From Euptelea pleiosperma (taxonomy: Eukaryota; Streptophyta; Magnoliopsida; Ranunculales; Eupteleaceae): 64,000 nt of DNA. The notes beneath the pieces are model-generated. The model had not been told where the DNA came from, ran no database searches, and worked only from the letters and a program-made list of their open reading frames with translations. Shown here one piece after another: positions 11,032 through 21,119 of the stretch. The translations under genes were made by a program, and so were the position numbers. Location of the stretch: assembly GCA_035048495.1 (NCBI GenBank), contig CM068553.1:11835259-11899258 (forward strand). Direction: 5' to 3'. Within the stretch, counting starts at the first letter, position 1. Every line of letters begins with the position of its first letter.

Positions 11032-11976
11032 TAGGGCTACAACTTGGGCAGGCCCACCCCGGGCCCGACGGGTTCGGGCCTATTTTTTGAAGCCCAATTG
11101 AACTCGGGTTGGGCTTGGGCGGAGGCCTTAGGTAACCCGACCCAACCCGAGCCCGATCTATATATACAACTTACCCTGTTTATTTCCCAAAATGATAACT
11201 TCTCATACGCTCTCCTCTCTCTCCCTCATACCCTAACAACACCACCCCCTCTCATGTATCTCCCTCATACCCTAACAGCACCGCTCCCTGTTCAATCCTT
11301 ATCTCATATGCTCTCCTCTTTCTGTCCCTCATACCCTAACAACATTGCCCCCTCTCTCATGTCCTCTTAAGTTGTTGAATATGCGAGGAAATGGCGAAGG
11401 TATCTCATCCGACCAGTTTCGATGGTCTTCTTCCGAATCGCCTTCATACTCCAATACATTTTCTGATCTAGCTTGAAGGAAACCCACAAGCAATGCATAT
11501 GCTCTTTTGAAGATGAAAGCTTCGGTGGTCGCACCTCATACAAAGCATGTTTTCAAATGTCTTTAATCCCCTTCACAGAGACTTAAGACAAGCTTTCTTA
11601 TTAAAATTCTCCTTCATTTTCATTTAATTTGTGTTTTTAGTTCTGAGATTTAGGCTTGTTGATTGCGTAAGTTTCAATTAATGTTGGAGAGATTGCTAGG
11701 ACTTCAAAATTATCTTTGTTTCTTTCTCCTAAGGTCATTTCTTGAGGATTATGATTTTTAGGTATCAATAAATCTATAAAAGAAAGTGGTTTGGTGTGGA
11801 TGACGAACTCAACGGAAAACTGTAGAGACAATGCAAACCCAACCAACCCGATGAACTTGACTAACTTGATCGGGTTGGGCTTGGGCTGAGCATGTCAAAC
11901 CCAACCTTGGGTTGGGCTCGGGCTCGGGCTCGGGTTGACCTCCAACCCGACCCAACCCGCCAGAGTTGCAGCCCTA
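11032..11976. mobile_element. Non-autonomous hAT element, 945 bp, perfect 8-bp duplication
   Basis: The termini are TAGGGCTACAACTTGGGC and GCCAGAGTTGCAGCCCTA, an imperfect inverted repeat rich in GGGC/GCCC. The element is flanked by identical CTTCTTAA (11024-11031 and 11977-11984). Eight-base duplication with TAGGG...CCCTA ends indicates the hAT superfamily. Inside are subterminal CGGGTTGGGC/GCCCGACC motifs. Three imperfect CCTCATACCCTAACA repeats (about 11224-11342) lie in a CT-rich tract that resembles a plant gene leader. No transposase is visible, so the element must move in trans. Confidence 0.85.
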
Positions 11977-11984
11977 CTTCTTAA

Positions 11985-12359
11985 AGGTCTAAAGACATCC
12001 AGAAGTTCTTTGGAAGCCCACTAGTGATGTAGGGTGACCCTACCAAGGTCATTGTGTGGCCTTCAGGGGCTTCATACGGCCCTTAAGCACTTACAAATAT
12101 TGTTAAAAATATTCGAGAAATAGAGTAATCTCTATATCTATAATATCTTGTGCATGCACACAAAAGTGAGGATATGACTCATTGGAAAAGGAAGGTGTTA
12201 TAAGTAAATAGTGATAATGCCGCTTTCTTACACTCTTATTAGCTTTGCAAGCAAAATAAAAAGTGTAATGTACCCCAAAAAAATGCCACTTTATTTTGTC
12301 GTATTGTGGAGTGGTGTGCTAGTGAGGCAGTGAGTAATGAGGTAATTACAATATTTCAG
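11985..12359. other. Unassigned intergenic sequence
   Basis: No gene or repeat recognised. The last bases form a plausible pyrimidine/AG acceptor (ATATTTCAG) before the exon-like segment that follows. Confidence 0.35.
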
Positions 12360-12538
12360 CTGGTGGTGAAAGATGTGTTTCACAATGCATATTCAATTTG
12401 TACACCCTTGGAGATCAGAGTCTTCAACCTAGATTGTCTGGCCTTGTGAAGGACCTTCACATTCTGAGAGCCAAATCTTCACTGACTGATGATGATTGGA
12501 CATTGGTTAATGCTCCTTTTCAACAGATTCACCAATGA
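12360..12538 (+). other. Unassigned terminal-exon-like segment
   Basis: A good acceptor (ATATTTCAG) precedes a 58-codon open frame from 12362 that ends in TGA at 12536-12538. The translation includes GGERCVSQCIFNLYTLGDQS and then SGLVKDLHILRAKSSLTDDD, a balanced protein-like composition. I do not recognise the family. No upstream partner exon on the plus strand could be joined with confidence. It may be the last exon of a lost or captured gene. Confidence 0.35.
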
Positions 12539-13235
12539 ATCTTGTCTCTTTCATTAACTGGGTACTACCAGATCCATGATCAGCTTCAACAAAGTTCATG
12601 ATTTTTCTTTTTATATACAATAATAATAGAAATTTAATTGAGAGGAGATAACAAAGACTAGGAGATGTCATCCCCATCATACAAAAATTGCTTCAGAGAG
12701 CCTTCTTTAGCTAGGAAATCTGTTATTTTATTAGCGATCCCAAGCATATGACTGCACAATTTCCAATCTATTCACAATATACCTAACGTGTCAATAGTAT
12801 TAGCAAGTCTCCACAACCCCAATACTTTGCATGTTGCCCAATAGTGTAATCAAAGCATTGCCTGGGCAAGTGCTTCTCCTAGTCGAAACCCTTGGCGCCT
12901 AAAATAGGACCTAGGCGGTAGTACAAAAGCAAAAGCAGCTGCCTAGACGGGCATAGCGCCAAGGCACTAGGCGTTAAGCGTACCCCTATATCATACATAT
13001 AAGATTAATGTTATATGTGCTTTACAAATTAGAAAAGAAACCACATGTATAAGAACAATGTTTTATGTGTTTTACATATTAGTAAACCCAGAGGTATTGT
13101 AGAAAGTACTGTATTGAGAACATGGGGTGTGCCACTAAGTACGTGCCTCAACTTAGTGGTTTAGACAACAACATGAACTGAGAAGCCACCTGCTAAAGAT
13201 GCCTCATACATCTCGCCTCCTGAGGAGTCACGGAC
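12539..13235. repeat. Intergenic with GCCTAGGCG-type repeat debris
   Basis: Around 12855-12985 there are clustered CTAGGCG, TTGGCGCC and GCCAAGGCACTAGGCG motifs, which look like the end region of a non-autonomous transposon. No paired terminus was found. The rest is unassigned. Confidence 0.3.
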
Positions 13236-14520
13236 GAATTGTACAGCAAAGTTGATACTGACATCCACACCTACTCCCCACCTACTCTAGGGGTACATGA
13301 GGGTAGGTTTTGGATGATCCAATACCAGCCCGACATGCACCATGCTTCAGTGAGGGAGGACATGCCTTCAAGAAAGACCAAACATGGAGGGAGGCCCATT
13401 GCCCCCAGAGCAAGCAATGGCAACTCCCCAATCACACAAACGACGTCTTGGTGGACACAACCACAAAGATAAGCAACGAGACAACGTGAGCCCCCTGATG
13501 ATGAGATACCAAAATTTTCATGCAGCATAGAGGAAGTGGAGGAAATCCCAGAGTCCTGGATACACGACACCATAATCTACCTCCCCCTGATAAAAAAGAA
13601 CCCACACCAAAAGATAAAGCCGATTGCAGATACTACCGCTTCTACCGCTTCTAGAGATTTGTGGGCCACCCAACTTGAAGTTGTCGAGTATTAAAATTCA
13701 TCTTTGTTGAGAAGTATGCGCCAGTGGAAAGCTTGAGATACAAAATGCCTCTGAGATCTCCATTAAAGCCAATCCCTACCAAATCATCCACCCTCAGCTA
13801 TAGTTAGGTGTGTACAGTCGACCCGATCTCGAGTATTGGGCTACTTGAGCCTGACCTGAAAATTTTCGGTCTAGGCCAGGGTTCCACTCCAAAATGCCAA
13901 GACTGGATCCCACTCTAGTGGTTTATGATCTAAACATCGCCCTAGGATCCATACCAACCAAACAGCCCCCCCATCACTTACATCATGAAATCGGAGAGCA
14001 AATAAAAATTAAGATCCAGAAATTACTCAAAGTTGGTTTCATCAGTCCTATTCAACACCCGTTTTGGCTTACCAATATAGTTCCTATCAAGAAGAAGAGT
14101 GAACAAATTTGTAGTTGTGTAGACTTATGAGATCTCAACCGAGCATGTCCACATATGGCTTCCTCTCCCCAACATGGACATGTTCATCAATGCCACAACG
14201 GGCCACAAGATGTTTTCCTTCCTAGAGGGTTACAATGGATATAACTAGACCTGCATGGCATCGAAGGACTTCGAAAAAACAACATTTAGAACACCTCTTG
14301 GAAGCTTCTACTACACAATCATGTCCTTCGGCCTTAAAAACGCCGGAGCCACTTACCAAAGGGTAATGACAAGAATTTTCCATGATATGATGCATTGAGA
14401 AATTGAAGACTACGTTGACATAGTTGTCAAATCCAAGATCAGGGAAAATCACTTCGATGTACTAAAGCATGTTTTTGAACATGTCGACATTTCAAGCTTC
14501 GGATGAAACCCCTCAAATGC
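13236..14520 (+). mobile_element. Gypsy (Ty3-type) LTR retrotransposon relic: reverse transcriptase
   Basis: Broken frames from about 13880 to 14490 carry the order typical of plant Ty3/gypsy reverse transcriptase. KIQKLLKVGFISPIQHPFWL is followed by an NRACP-like block, then NATTGHKMFSFLEGYNGYN, TTFRTPLGSFYYTIMSFGLK, NAGATYQR and EDYVDIVVKS. Stops interrupt it after CVDL, after GYN and after HDMMH. The catalytic YVDD box reads YVDI, with one Asp missing, so the copy is dead. Upstream (13236-13880) is probable gag/protease remnant without clear motifs. No LTRs or integrase were found. The Tat/Athila-like wording of the blocks suggests lineage only weakly. Confidence 0.8.
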
Positions 14521-16050
14521 GCCTTAGATCGAGGAAAATAGTGGCAACAGTCAACTAATTTAGTCACGAATAATATGAGACATGTCTTCCCCTTGATTCT
14601 TTTCTTTAATCTAATGATTGATGCAATGTTACCAAAGAAAGATGAAAAAAAGATGGTTATTTGCTTTGCTCATCATTTCAACTTTGTTCGCACTAAATTG
14701 TCAATGGTTCCTGAACCACCGTCCAAGAGAAAAATTCAGAACTTCTTATAATAGTCATTACTAATTAAAGACTACTTTTTTTATCGATAATTATTATTGA
14801 CTCAGAGTAGCACTTAGTTGCATGAAGCGCGTGTGAGAATGAGGAAGGGAGCAGTCGTAAACAAATTTTAATTTAATTATTTTACGGAGTAGGAGCGAGA
14901 GTGACATTCTGGAGCGGGAGAGGGAGTAGGGGCGATACCTAGGATAGAAGGTTCTTGCAACTAAGGATTAGCACATCGTGCCTAAAAGTGGTTTATTGTC
15001 CACAAAATCATCGTTCATAAGCTATTTAGACTATGATATCATATAGAAGAATCTGAACGATAACAGAATCCACAACCTTGAATTTGTCTATCAATGCTCT
15101 GTTGTGTTTGTATTTGTGTATGTGTACCTGACCCTAGATGGATTGCTTTTCCTAATTTCACACGCCTCCACTCACACTCAACTCTCGGCTTCTAGGAGTG
15201 TTATTGAAGTGTCTTATATTGTGTATTCTGATTAAAAAGGTTCCCATGGTATACAATTTCCTCCAATCCAATCTTGAGCATGGTATGTATAAAGAGTTCT
15301 GCTAAGTTGTTTTTCAAAGCAACGAGATATTTTTGCAAGATCTAGAAGCAGGTGGGATCTAAACAGATTTTGATGCGGTTGTGTTTCACATATTTTCCAA
15401 ACTTCAAGAAGCGAGATACATTTCTGCAAAATGGATCACAATTATGTACAGAATACTGTCCAAAACTCAACAGCATGCTTATCTTTCCATGTAAAAGCAT
15501 ACGCATAAAATTACTTTTACAATGGAGAAGAGGCTCAAGCTAATGAAATCATGATGGAAAAATTAAATATTTGATCAAGTAGCAGACACTGGAAACTGGA
15601 TGGCTTCAACAAAGGAAAAGTTAAATATATGAGATAGTGTCATTGTTATGATCGCTGGCTTGAGAGTGCTTGTGATGGACCTTTTAAAATTTTTTTTGAT
15701 AAGTTGTGATGGACCTTTTTGATAAGTAAGATTAATTAATTAAAACAGAAGAAGAGCATATAAGAAAGAAGAGTGTGATTAGGCTAGGGACCATCTGACA
15801 GATCAGATGGGGAACAAGAGAACAGGGAAAATATTTCAATTCCTGGCTACTCGGTCTTCTAGGATAAGTTGAGCAATGGCTTGTGGGGTTGCAAAAAAGA
15901 GTAAAGGAGAATTGATAGGTATTGCCAATAATGGCCAACTTATGAGTCACTGTGTCAACTTATTTGATAACCAACCTCCTCTCCCCCCCTCTCTCTCTCT
16001 CCCTCTTGAGTTTTAGTCGCTGTATTTGCAGACCCCTTATTAGTTATAAG
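14521..16050. other. Unassigned intergenic sequence
   Basis: Probably retrotransposon debris near the Gypsy relic. On minus, 15419-15240 reads openly (including FRSHLLLDLAKISRCFEKQL) after a TGCAG, but two frames look equally plausible and neither is recognised. A poly-pyrimidine (CT)n tract lies near 15985-16005. Confidence 0.3.
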
Positions 16051-16054
16051 TGAA

Positions 16055-16345
16055 TAGAGGAGAAGAAGACTCTATCCAAGATGTCATCATTAGTATAAAG
16101 GCTTCTCTCCATAGTTGGGGAAGTATCTTCAATGAGTTAAGGGGCACCTTCTTTAGTGACATGGTTTTCAGGTTTGATACTTTATTGATGAGGTAGGGTC
16201 GGGGGCTGTTATTGTTCTTGCTTTTGTTCTGGTTTGTTGTTTTTTGCTTTAGCCCTAGCAGGGCCATCCTCTTTGTACTTTCGAGATCTCCTCGATCTCT
16301 CTTCTTTTTATATATATCCTCTTGGACTTTTCAAAAAAAAAAAAG
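16055..16345 (+). mobile_element. LINE 3' end with poly(A) tail, 5' truncated
   Basis: The reading frame near 16070-16180 (QDVIISIKASLHSWGS, then GTFFSDMVF) matches the tail of the LINE fragment at 3260-3910. It is followed by a T-rich 3' untranslated segment and an A12 tract at about 16333-16344. The short length and poly(A) end fit 5' truncation during LINE insertion. No clear target duplication was found. Confidence 0.65.
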
Positions 16346-16954
16346 AACATGTGATTGTGTGAACTGTATTAATGCTCGACTGTATGGAATAAATTTCCTC
16401 AGTTTTGTCCTTATCTTGATTTATTTTCCCAGAAATTCATTCCATACTGAAAGTGAATTATTAAGATCGACAAATTTCAGATTATCAATTATGAAATGAA
16501 AGAATTTAGAAGTGTCCATTTGGTGGCATGTGAGGTGACTTGAAATATGGTGATTGAAGAGGTTCGGATTTAATTGCTTTGGAGATTCTCTTAATGGTAG
16601 GAAATGTGATAGGAGCATTTTCTAAATGTCACAGGGAGATGAATAGCAAATCTGGGGGTAAAATATGCGAAACTGCAGCAAGTGTTAGCTTGGGGGATTG
16701 AGGGTGGTTCAGGGTCTTGTGGTTGTGCTGGCAAAGGTCTGTGCACTAGTTAGAGAATCTTAAAATATATATTGCTGAAAACAGGATTTAACTGATGTTT
16801 TCAAGCCCTTCGAAAAGATAGAAGATGCGTTACTAATTTATATAAAACAGTTGAGTTTAAATCTATTTATGCAAAATAACGGTCTAAGTATAGCTTGAAA
16901 GCATGGATAAATGTACACAAATACAAGATCAATATACATTAAGATTGGAAATAC
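16346..16954. other. Unassigned intergenic sequence
   Basis: No gene or repeat recognised. Confidence 0.35.
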
Positions 16955-17202
16955 CTGATGGCTGTCAGCTGTACAAAATGCATTCCTTCAACTATAGCTT
17001 GAATGGGAGCATAGGCTCGATCAATTCCCTGAGAAAAATATCAAGAACAATCAACCATTGAAATATGATGAGAACTTCAAATCCAGAAACATTAACTAGA
17101 CAGCACAACAAGGAAAAGAGAAACAAGGAGACGACAAATCTATAGTTAATAACTTTACCTTGACAGAATTCCCATAACCCCAAGCTGTTAGGAAGCTTAG
17201 CA
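16955..17202 (-). other. Unassigned exon pair touching the PPR gene
   Basis: Read on minus, a 44-bp exon (17202-17159) follows CACACAG and ends AAG|GTAAAG. It is joined in phase to a 74-bp exon (17028-16955) that follows TTCTCAG and ends CAG|GTATTT. The joined frame is open for 38 codons: LSFLTAWGYGNSVK in the first exon, then GIDRAYAPIQAIVEGMHFVQ and LTAI in the second. The acceptor lies only 13 bp after the PPR stop codon. Either these are coding exons of another minus-strand gene whose earlier exons I cannot find, or spliced 3' sequence of the PPR transcript. Both splice signals are good, and the composition is protein-like, but I do not recognise the family. Confidence 0.45.
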
Positions 17203-17215
17203 CTGTGTGGTGAAA

Positions 17216-20200
17216 CTATCTATTCTCATAAACAAGAATATTTCCCTCAATCATAAAAGCCAAGTCAAATTCTCTTTGCTTATAACATTCTTCCACCAGA
17301 AGTCTCTTTATTGCTTTATCTGGAGTTTTTCCTCTCTTAAGCATCATATCAAAGACTTTGTGAGCCTCATATAATTTGTTTTCTTTGCATAGAATGCAAA
17401 GCAACTGGTTATAATTATGATGGCACGGTACATAGCCATGGAGAAGCATTTCCTCAAATATCTTGAATGCAAGATCGCTCAAAGAACCATCACAAAGCAC
17501 TTTGACTAGTCTTTCATAAGAAACCTTATTTGGAAACAAGCCCCTCTTATGCATTGTATGTGAGAGTGATAAAGCATCAAATACTCTTCTGGCCCCACAA
17601 AGACCCTTTATGAGAGTGTTGTACGTGATCCTATCGGGAGCACAACCATCTCCATTCATCTTGTTGAATAATTGTATTGCACGATCCATTTCACCAAGTC
17701 TGATATATCCGTTAATTAGAATGGTGTACGTCACCTGATTGGGACCCAAACCATCTTTCTTCATCAATTCAAGATAGTCGTTTGCATCGCGCATCCTATA
17801 CGCCCTACAATATCCATTGATCACCGCATTATAGAGATACAAATCTGACGTTAACCCATTTGCTTTGATATGTCGCATTAGCTTCAACGCAATATATATC
17901 TTTTCTTCAGAAGAATCGCAAGAAACTCTTCGATTATGTTCCATTGGCACCTGCGTTACCCCATGGAGCAAAAGGAAAAGCATTTCTCTTGCTTTCTCTG
18001 ACCTTCTACCAAGAGAATGGTATCTTCTGCCACTATGTGTGACATTCCTGCAAACACCACTGATCAACGACCCATACGTTATCAAATCAGGTTCAATTTG
18101 GTTTCTGTCCATTAAATCGGCTAAGCTAAAGGCGAAGCTGATGTCACCTTTCCTGCAGAACTGATTGATTAGGATCGTGTAGAGAATGGTATCTGGCACA
18201 AAACCATCTTTCAACATTCTACCGAGATATAGACATCCCTTTTCGGTCATGTTTTTCTTCATTAGTCCATTTATAAGTGCAGTGTAAGCCTGAGAACTAG
18301 GTTGAATCCCATATTCTATCATCTTATCAAAAAGACGGTGAGCATCAATAGCTCTTCCATTTTTGGAGTAGCCGCTAATCAATGTCGTGTACAAAACTCC
18401 ATCAGGAGCCACACCAACTTCAAGCATCCTCCTAAACATATGCTCCGCCTCAACCAATCTTTTCTCTCTGCATAAAGCACCTATAATCGAATCATAAATA
18501 GCAACACTAGGTTTCAGTCCCCTCTCATCCATTTCTTCCAAGACCTCAAAGGCCAACAGCAAATCTCCTCGCTTGCAATGTTCATTTACCATTATCAAAT
18601 AAGTTGCTAGGTTTGGAACCATACCCTGATCCTGCATTAGAACTATCAGGGATTCGGCATCATCAACACGGCCCTCCTGGCAAAGACACTTAATCAAGGA
18701 GTTGTAAGTCAAAAGCAAAGGCTTGCATTCGTGACCAATCATTTTATCCATGAGCTGCAAAGCAAGATTGGTTTTGCCTACCGCACACAAGGCACTTATC
18801 AGAATACTGCAAGCCTCATTGGCAGGAAACACATTGTTTCCCAGAATTTCTCTAAACAGAAGTTCGATATCTTTCTCCAATGACTTGCTCAGATGAGAAG
18901 TGGTGGAGCTAGAGAACAATGCGGCATCTATGTTGCACCCACCCTTGGATACTGCCTGCAAAACCATGAGAGCTAGACGAAGCTCGTGGCCTTTTGGGTA
19001 CTTCTTGAGTAGTGACAAATACATTACATGGTCAGGAGCTAAACCACTGTCCAGCATCTTATTATACAAGTCATCTGCTTCTGCCAGCCTGTTTTCCTTG
19101 TAGAGCGCAGAGACCAAGACTGTGTAACAGTGCACTGTGGGGGCTAAATTGCAACTAAACATGTTATCGAGAAGCATCAAAGCACAATCCACCTTCTGAT
19201 CTTTGCAGTATTTACTCATCATAATGCCGTAAGTAACCACATTAGGTTGCAACCCGCTCTCGACCATCAGTTTGTATAACTCCCACCCCGAATCAACATA
19301 ACCTGCCCTAAAAAACCCATAAATCAGTGTGTTGTAAACATAAACATCTGGCTCGCAACCTGTCTCTAGCATTCTCTGGAAAACACCCATAGCCATTTCC
19401 ATGTCTCCTTCCTTGCAATACACATGTATAAGCGAAGTGTACATGACCCGATCAGGAGAGAGACCGTGCAACTCCATCTCTCTGCACAAGGATTCAGCTT
19501 CCATAACTCGCCGTCTCTTACAGAAATGATGCACTAACGATTTATAATAAAAAATGGTGGGCCGAGTACCCGATTTTGTCATTACAGTGAACACATGGAG
19601 GGCATCATCTAAGTTCCCTTTAATACATAGCACATCAAACAACAAACGATAAGACTGAAAGCCCAGAAAAACTCCAACGTCAGTCATTCGATTAAAAAGA
19701 TCAAACGCCTCGGAGACTCTTTCCTCTATACAAAGTCCACGAAGCAACACATTGTACGCAGCGTTACAAGAGAAAGATCGAATCGGAACAAGTTGTTCAA
19801 AATGGGTTTTGGCTTCCATTAATTTTCCTAAACTGCAGTAACAAATTACCATAGAATGCAACATCGAGGGGACGGGAACGATACCTCTCCTGATGATGTT
19901 ATAAGTGTAAAGCTTTTCGGCTAAATGGGGCTGACCGGAATTGATGAGTTTCCGGATGAGGAAGCTGTAGCTCTCGGAATTGAGGTCTATTCCACGAACG
20001 GTGGCGAAATGGACGGTGGAGATGACTTCAGGGATAGAGGAGTAACGCTTGATGATGCGGTCGACAACAGCCTGTGCAGCGGAAATTAGACCTTGGCGGA
20101 AGAGGTGGTCTGCTACGGAGAGGCAGAGGGTTTTGTGGTCGAGTTCGACGGTGGAGGGAGAGGAGTTAAAGGGGTTGAGAGGGAGAGGGAGAGGAGAAGT

Positions 20201-20296
20201 AGTTAGTGGTCTTGGTGGCCCGGTAAGAAGAGCAGGGTTGGTGTTGGAGAAGAGGCAGCATGGACGAGGCGGCCTCTTAGCTATCATGGGGATCAT
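17216..20296 (-). CDS. P-class pentatricopeptide repeat (PPR) protein
   Basis: An intact, intronless 1026-residue protein made almost entirely of 35-residue PPR motifs. I count about 24, from residue 106 to near the C-terminus. A typical repeat begins D(R/V)xxYTSLIxxYCKxG and ends (M)xxxGxxPD. All are P-type: there are no L or S motifs, no E or DYW domain and no SMR domain. Proteins of this class bind specific single-stranded RNAs in mitochondria or plastids and affect stability, processing, splicing or translation; target and organelle cannot be read from sequence here. The first 50 residues are rich in Pro, Ser, Leu and Arg and poor in acidic residues, compatible with a transit peptide. Motif 11 is degenerate. 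Motif 19 (from about residue 737) carries an insertion of about 45 basic and Ser-rich residues between its two helices. A second in-frame Met lies at residue 4. Intronless structure is normal for the family. Confidence 0.95.
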   Translation of the reverse strand: MIPMIAKRPPRPCCLFSNTNPALLTGPPRPLTTSPLPLPLNPFNSSPSTVELDHKTLCLSVADHLFRQGLISAAQAVVDRIIKRYSSIPEVISTVHFATVRGIDLNSESYSFLIRKLINSGQPHLAEKLYTYNIIRRGIVPVPSMLHSMVICYCSLGKLMEAKTHFEQLVPIRSFSCNAAYNVLLRGLCIEERVSEAFDLFNRMTDVGVFLGFQSYRLLFDVLCIKGNLDDALHVFTVMTKSGTRPTIFYYKSLVHHFCKRRRVMEAESLCREMELHGLSPDRVMYTSLIHVYCKEGDMEMAMGVFQRMLETGCEPDVYVYNTLIYGFFRAGYVDSGWELYKLMVESGLQPNVVTYGIMMSKYCKDQKVDCALMLLDNMFSCNLAPTVHCYTVLVSALYKENRLAEADDLYNKMLDSGLAPDHVMYLSLLKKYPKGHELRLALMVLQAVSKGGCNIDAALFSSSTTSHLSKSLEKDIELLFREILGNNVFPANEACSILISALCAVGKTNLALQLMDKMIGHECKPLLLTYNSLIKCLCQEGRVDDAESLIVLMQDQGMVPNLATYLIMVNEHCKRGDLLLAFEVLEEMDERGLKPSVAIYDSIIGALCREKRLVEAEHMFRRMLEVGVAPDGVLYTTLISGYSKNGRAIDAHRLFDKMIEYGIQPSSQAYTALINGLMKKNMTEKGCLYLGRMLKDGFVPDTILYTILINQFCRKGDISFAFSLADLMDRNQIEPDLITYGSLISGVCRNVTHSGRRYHSLGRRSEKAREMLFLLLHGVTQVPMEHNRRVSCDSSEEKIYIALKLMRHIKANGLTSDLYLYNAVINGYCRAYRMRDANDYLELMKKDGLGPNQVTYTILINGYIRLGEMDRAIQLFNKMNGDGCAPDRITYNTLIKGLCGARRVFDALSLSHTMHKRGLFPNKVSYERLVKVLCDGSLSDLAFKIFEEMLLHGYVPCHHNYNQLLCILCKENKLYEAHKVFDMMLKRGKTPDKAIKRLLVEECYKQREFDLAFMIEGNILVYENR

Positions 20297-20520
20297 CAGT
20301 ACTCATGCTACTACGCCAAATGAAGAAATCGCAGAATTTCATAAACAGAGCTACAAAGACTTGTATCACTGATATCGGTAAGTTTTTGAAACACTCTTGG
20401 CTGGGTGGCAGAGAGAAGCCCTAATTGAAACGATCTTACAAGTTTTTGGCTTGTGGCGGGAGGAGTCTGAATCAGGTGTAGGGCATGAAATGGAGCGGGT
20501 TCATCCATATCCGTTTTAAG
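20297..20520 (-). promoter_or_regulatory. Putative leader and proximal promoter of the PPR gene
   Basis: The only unique-looking sequence between the PPR start codon and the repeat-derived DNA that begins near 20540. No TATA box is obvious. Its role is inferred from position only. Confidence 0.35.
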
Positions 20521-20539
20521 CTATATGGAATAAGGGCTG

Positions 20540-20658
20540 TCAATGGAGCGGGTTGCCCTGATACCCTAACCCAATCCAATCTGATCCGATAACATTGGGT
20601 TTGGACCAGGGAATCATGATCCGATAACTGTTGGATTGATTTCGAATCTACCTTGATC
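20540..20658. repeat. Repeat interrupted by hAT insertion
   Basis: This segment (GGCTGTCAATGGAGCGGG..., CAATCCAATCTGATCCGATAA) is interrupted at 20658 and resumes at 21120 with CCAATCC. Similar GATCCGATA/CCAATCC/GATAAGCTATTGG wording recurs near 21945-22050 and 53085-53160, and in inverse near 53520-53660. It is a dispersed family with TGTCAATGGA-type ends. Confidence 0.5.
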
Positions 20659-21111
20659 TAGGAGTGGGGATTCGACCCGTCGGGCCAGGCTGAGGCGGGC
20701 CATGAACTGATAGGCTGGGCTACGGGGTGGGCTAGGTTGGAAAATAGAAGCCCGAGTCGGGCCCGAGGTCCGATCCTAGGCCGGGCCTTAACCCTGTATG
20801 CCAAGGCGGGCTGGTGGACCAGGCCATGGGCTTGGCTAATGGGCCGGCTAGATTTCAAAAAAATAAAAACAAAAACAAAAAATAAAATATTTGTTCTCAA
20901 CTTTTAGGGGGATGGGGTTACTTAAAATTCAAATTTTGTAGAGGGAGGTGTTTTAAAACTGAAATTTTAGGGGGGGGGGCTTAAAATAACTTTTTTTTGG
21001 GAAGGATGGGCTTAGCGTGCCGCTTCATGGGCAGCGAACCGAGCCGGGTTGGGCAGAGGGCTCAACTATCAGGCCCAAGCCCAAAAGCTACGGGCCAAAT
21101 TCATACCCCTA
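20659..21111. mobile_element. Non-autonomous hAT element upstream of the PPR gene
   Basis: A 453-bp element with ends TAGGAGTGGGGATTCG and AAATTCATACCCCTA. It is flanked by identical CCTTGATC (20651-20658 and 21112-21119). The perfect 8-bp duplication and TAGG...CCTA termini indicate hAT. The subterminal regions are rich in GGGC/GCCC motifs. It starts about 360 bp upstream of the PPR start codon. Confidence 0.85.
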
Positions 21112-21119
21112 CCTTGATC

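Noticed and set aside
15232..15429. Minus-strand exon candidate (FRSHLLLDLAKISRCFEKQL)
   Set aside because: Two frames look equally plausible, the splice ends are weak, and no in-phase partner exists; kept only as a remark.
17865..18164. 99-codon plus-strand frame
   Set aside because: Antisense shadow of the PPR coding sequence.
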